NCBI GenBank assembly: GCA_014380825.1
Contig: JACMJD010000035.1
Location: forward strand, 1 to 6,051
From: Phycisphaerae bacterium
GTDB taxonomy: Bacteria; Planctomycetota; Phycisphaerae; Tepidisphaerales; Tepidisphaeraceae
DNA: 6,051 bases
Reading direction: 5' to 3'
Shown: positions 4,503 through 6,051 of the stretch, piece by piece
How positions within the stretch are numbered: the first letter of the stretch is position 1
How the letters are laid out: each line of letters begins with the position of its first letter
Notes under the pieces: generated by a model
Database searches by the model: none
What the model was told of the DNA's origin: nothing
Seen by the model: only the letters and a program-made list of their open reading frames with translations
Program-made: the position numbers and the translations under genes

Positions 4503-6051
4503 ATGTTTTCAAAGATATTTATTGATCGTCCAATCTTCGCGTGCGTTCTGTCCATCATTCTGGTGCTGGCCGGCGCGGCGGCGGTGTTCACGCTGCCGGT
4601 GGCGCAGTATCCGGAGATCGCGCCGCCCAGCGTCTCGGTGACCGCAACCTATCCCGGCGCCGATGCCAAGGTCGTCGCTGAAACCGTCGCCTCGCCGATC
4701 GAGCAGCAGGTCAACGGCGTCGAGAAGATGCTCTACATGAGCAGCCAGTCGAACAACGACGGCACGTATACGCTGACCGTGACGTTCGAGCTGGGAACCA
4801 ACATCGACATCGCGCAGGTGCTCGTGCAGAACCGCGTCGCGGTTGCGACGCCGCAGTTGCCGGATGCGGTGAAGCAGATCGGCGTGACGGTGAAGAAGAA
4901 ATCACCGAGCATCTTGCTGGTTGTCAATCTCTATTCGCCGGATGGACGCTACGACGCACTGTACTTGAGCAACTACGCGACCATCCAGGTTCGCGATGAA
5001 TTGTCGCGCGTCACAGGCGTCGGCGACGTGTCGTATCTCGGGCAGCGCGACTACAGCATGCGCATCTGGCTGGACCCCGAGAAGCTATCGATCCGCAACC
5101 TGACCGCGAACGATGTAAGCGCAGCACTGCGCGAGCAGAACGTGCAGGTCGCCGCCGGAAAGCTCGGCCAGCCGCCAGTCAGTCAGAATCAGGATTTCCA
5201 GTTCACGCTGACCACGCTTGGCAGACTGATCGATCCCGAGCAGTTCGCCAACATCGTCGTGCAGACCGGCAAAGACGGACAGATCACTCGTGTGAAAGAC
5301 ATCGGCCGCGTTGAGCTTGGCGCGAAGAACCTCGACCAGGCCGGCACGCTGGACGGCAAACCGTCGGTGGGCCTGGCGATCTACCAGCTTCCCGGCTCCA
5401 ACGCCATCGCCACTGCCGAAGCGGTCCGCGAGAAGATGAAGGACCTGAAGACGCGGTTTCCCGAAGGGCTAGACTACGCAGCGGTCTATGACACGACTCC
5501 GTTCATCAATGAATCGATCAACGCGGTCATTCATACGCTGATCGAAGCCGTCATTCTCGTCGCGCTGGTCGTCATCATCTTCCTTCAGAGTTGGCGCGCG
5601 TCGCTGATTCCGCTGCTGGCCGTCCCGGTATCGGTCGTCGGCACGTTCGCGGCGCTGGCGATGTGCGGATACAGCCTCAACAACCTCACGCTGTTCGGCC
5701 TGGTGCTTGCGATCGGCATCGTCGTGGATGACGCGATCGTCGTCGTCGAAGCGGTCGAGCTGAACCTCGCCAAGGGAATGAAGCCCAAGGAAGCCTCTGT
5801 CCTGGCGATGCAACAGGTCGGTGGACCGCTGATCGCGATCGGCCTGGTGCTGGCGGCCGTGTTCGTGCCGTGCGTGTTCATCCCGGGTATCACCGGACAG
5901 TTCTTCCGGCAATTCGCCGTCACCATTGCGATTGCATCGCTGATCAGCGCGTTCAACTCGTTGACGATGAGCCCCGCGCTGTCCGCCCTGCTGCTCAAAG
6001 GGCATCACGACAAGCCCGATGTGCTTCAGCGGGCGATCAACTTTCTCTTCG
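4503..6051 (+). CDS. RND efflux pump inner-membrane subunit, HAE1/AcrB family, 3' partial
   Basis: The frame runs from ATG 4503 through the window end, 516 codons of an expected 1,040 or so, covering the N-terminal half. It aligns with AcrB almost without gaps from the start: FIDRPIFA (6-13) and TM1 to about 30, LPVAQYPEIAPPSV (31-44), YPGADAKVV (50-58), porter-domain motifs VQNRVA (108-113), GVGDVSYLG (172-180) and MRIWLDPEKL (186-195), and AVYDTTPF (327-334), then TM2 to TM6. The proton-relay pair Asp409-Asp410 matches AcrB D407-D408, so the pump should be proton-driven. The sequence deviates in VVEAVEL (413-419 area), where most relatives have VVENVER, and in two binding-pocket Phe positions (Ile137, Leu179). 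The gap from the adaptor stop is nine bases with only a weak GAG-type ribosome site, so co-expression with the adaptor is very likely. Substrate is not predictable. Confidence 0.96.
   Translation, partial: MFSKIFIDRPIFACVLSIILVLAGAAAVFTLPVAQYPEIAPPSVSVTATYPGADAKVVAETVASPIEQQVNGVEKMLYMSSQSNNDGTYTLTVTFELGTNIDIAQVLVQNRVAVATPQLPDAVKQIGVTVKKKSPSILLVVNLYSPDGRYDALYLSNYATIQVRDELSRVTGVGDVSYLGQRDYSMRIWLDPEKLSIRNLTANDVSAALREQNVQVAAGKLGQPPVSQNQDFQFTLTTLGRLIDPEQFANIVVQTGKDGQITRVKDIGRVELGAKNLDQAGTLDGKPSVGLAIYQLPGSNAIATAEAVREKMKDLKTRFPEGLDYAAVYDTTPFINESINAVIHTLIEAVILVALVVIIFLQSWRASLIPLLAVPVSVVGTFAALAMCGYSLNNLTLFGLVLAIGIVVDDAIVVVEAVELNLAKGMKPKEASVLAMQQVGGPLIAIGLVLAAVFVPCVFIPGITGQFFRQFAVTIAIASLISAFNSLTMSPALSALLLKGHHDKPDVLQRAINFLF

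Noticed and set aside
5469..6008. Long minus-strand open frame (179 codons)
   Set aside because: It lies antisense to the RND pump, and its product is Arg/Asp/His-rich low-complexity sequence of the kind produced by reading GC-rich genes backwards. There is no family match.
1..6051. Mobile elements, CRISPR array, tRNA/rRNA, intrinsic terminators
   Set aside because: I saw no terminal inverted repeats, transposase, regularly spaced repeats, tRNA-like cloverleaf or stem with T-run.

Overview
The window is a dense, single-strand (+) stretch of a GC-rich Gram-negative-type chromosome (roughly 60% GC by eye). It carries six protein-coding genes, two of them cut by the window edges. No RNA genes, insertion sequences, CRISPR arrays or clear intrinsic terminators were found. 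Nearly every protein belongs to the cell envelope: a DUF4105 (Lnb-type) periplasmic enzyme domain, an AI-2E/PerM-type membrane protein, an exported DUF2092 protein, a small exported Gly-rich protein, a lipoprotein membrane-fusion protein and an AcrB-like RND pump. An outer membrane is therefore implied. The lineage is uncertain. The style of the RND pump (FNSLTMSPALSALLL after TM6, VVEAVE after the DD pair) and the DUF2092/Gly-rich pair remind me of Planctomycetota or a similar phylum, but this rests on remembered family resemblance and was not searched.

Layout. Positions 1-680 hold the 3' part of a DUF4105 gene. Its stop overlaps the ATG of the AI-2E-family gene (677-1771) by 4 bases. The DUF2092 gene follows immediately (best start GTG 1774, with AGGAG five bases upstream), ending at 2592 and overlapping by 4 bases the GTG of a 189-residue Gly-rich exported protein (2589-3158). 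These four genes look like one translationally coupled operon. A 132-bp gap (3159-3290) is the only non-coding stretch of note. It has no convincing promoter but contains a 7-2-7 imperfect inverted repeat that could be an operator. Then come the adaptor lipoprotein (3291-4493) and, nine bases later, the RND pump (4503 to beyond 6051).

How the genes fit together. The last two encode the inner-membrane and periplasmic parts of a tripartite efflux system. The adaptor has a complete R-x3-L-x6-S tip motif, which predicts docking on a TolC-family channel, but no such channel gene lies in the window. The first four genes make a compact set of envelope functions whose joint role I cannot name. The least understood member is the Gly-rich protein, which has a degenerate tandem duplication (LPSEVRNNYYRSG / MPSDIRMNYRAAG). 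I see no clear evidence of a wholly new system; the best candidate for something undescribed is the coupled DUF4105 / AI-2E / DUF2092 / Gly-rich cluster.
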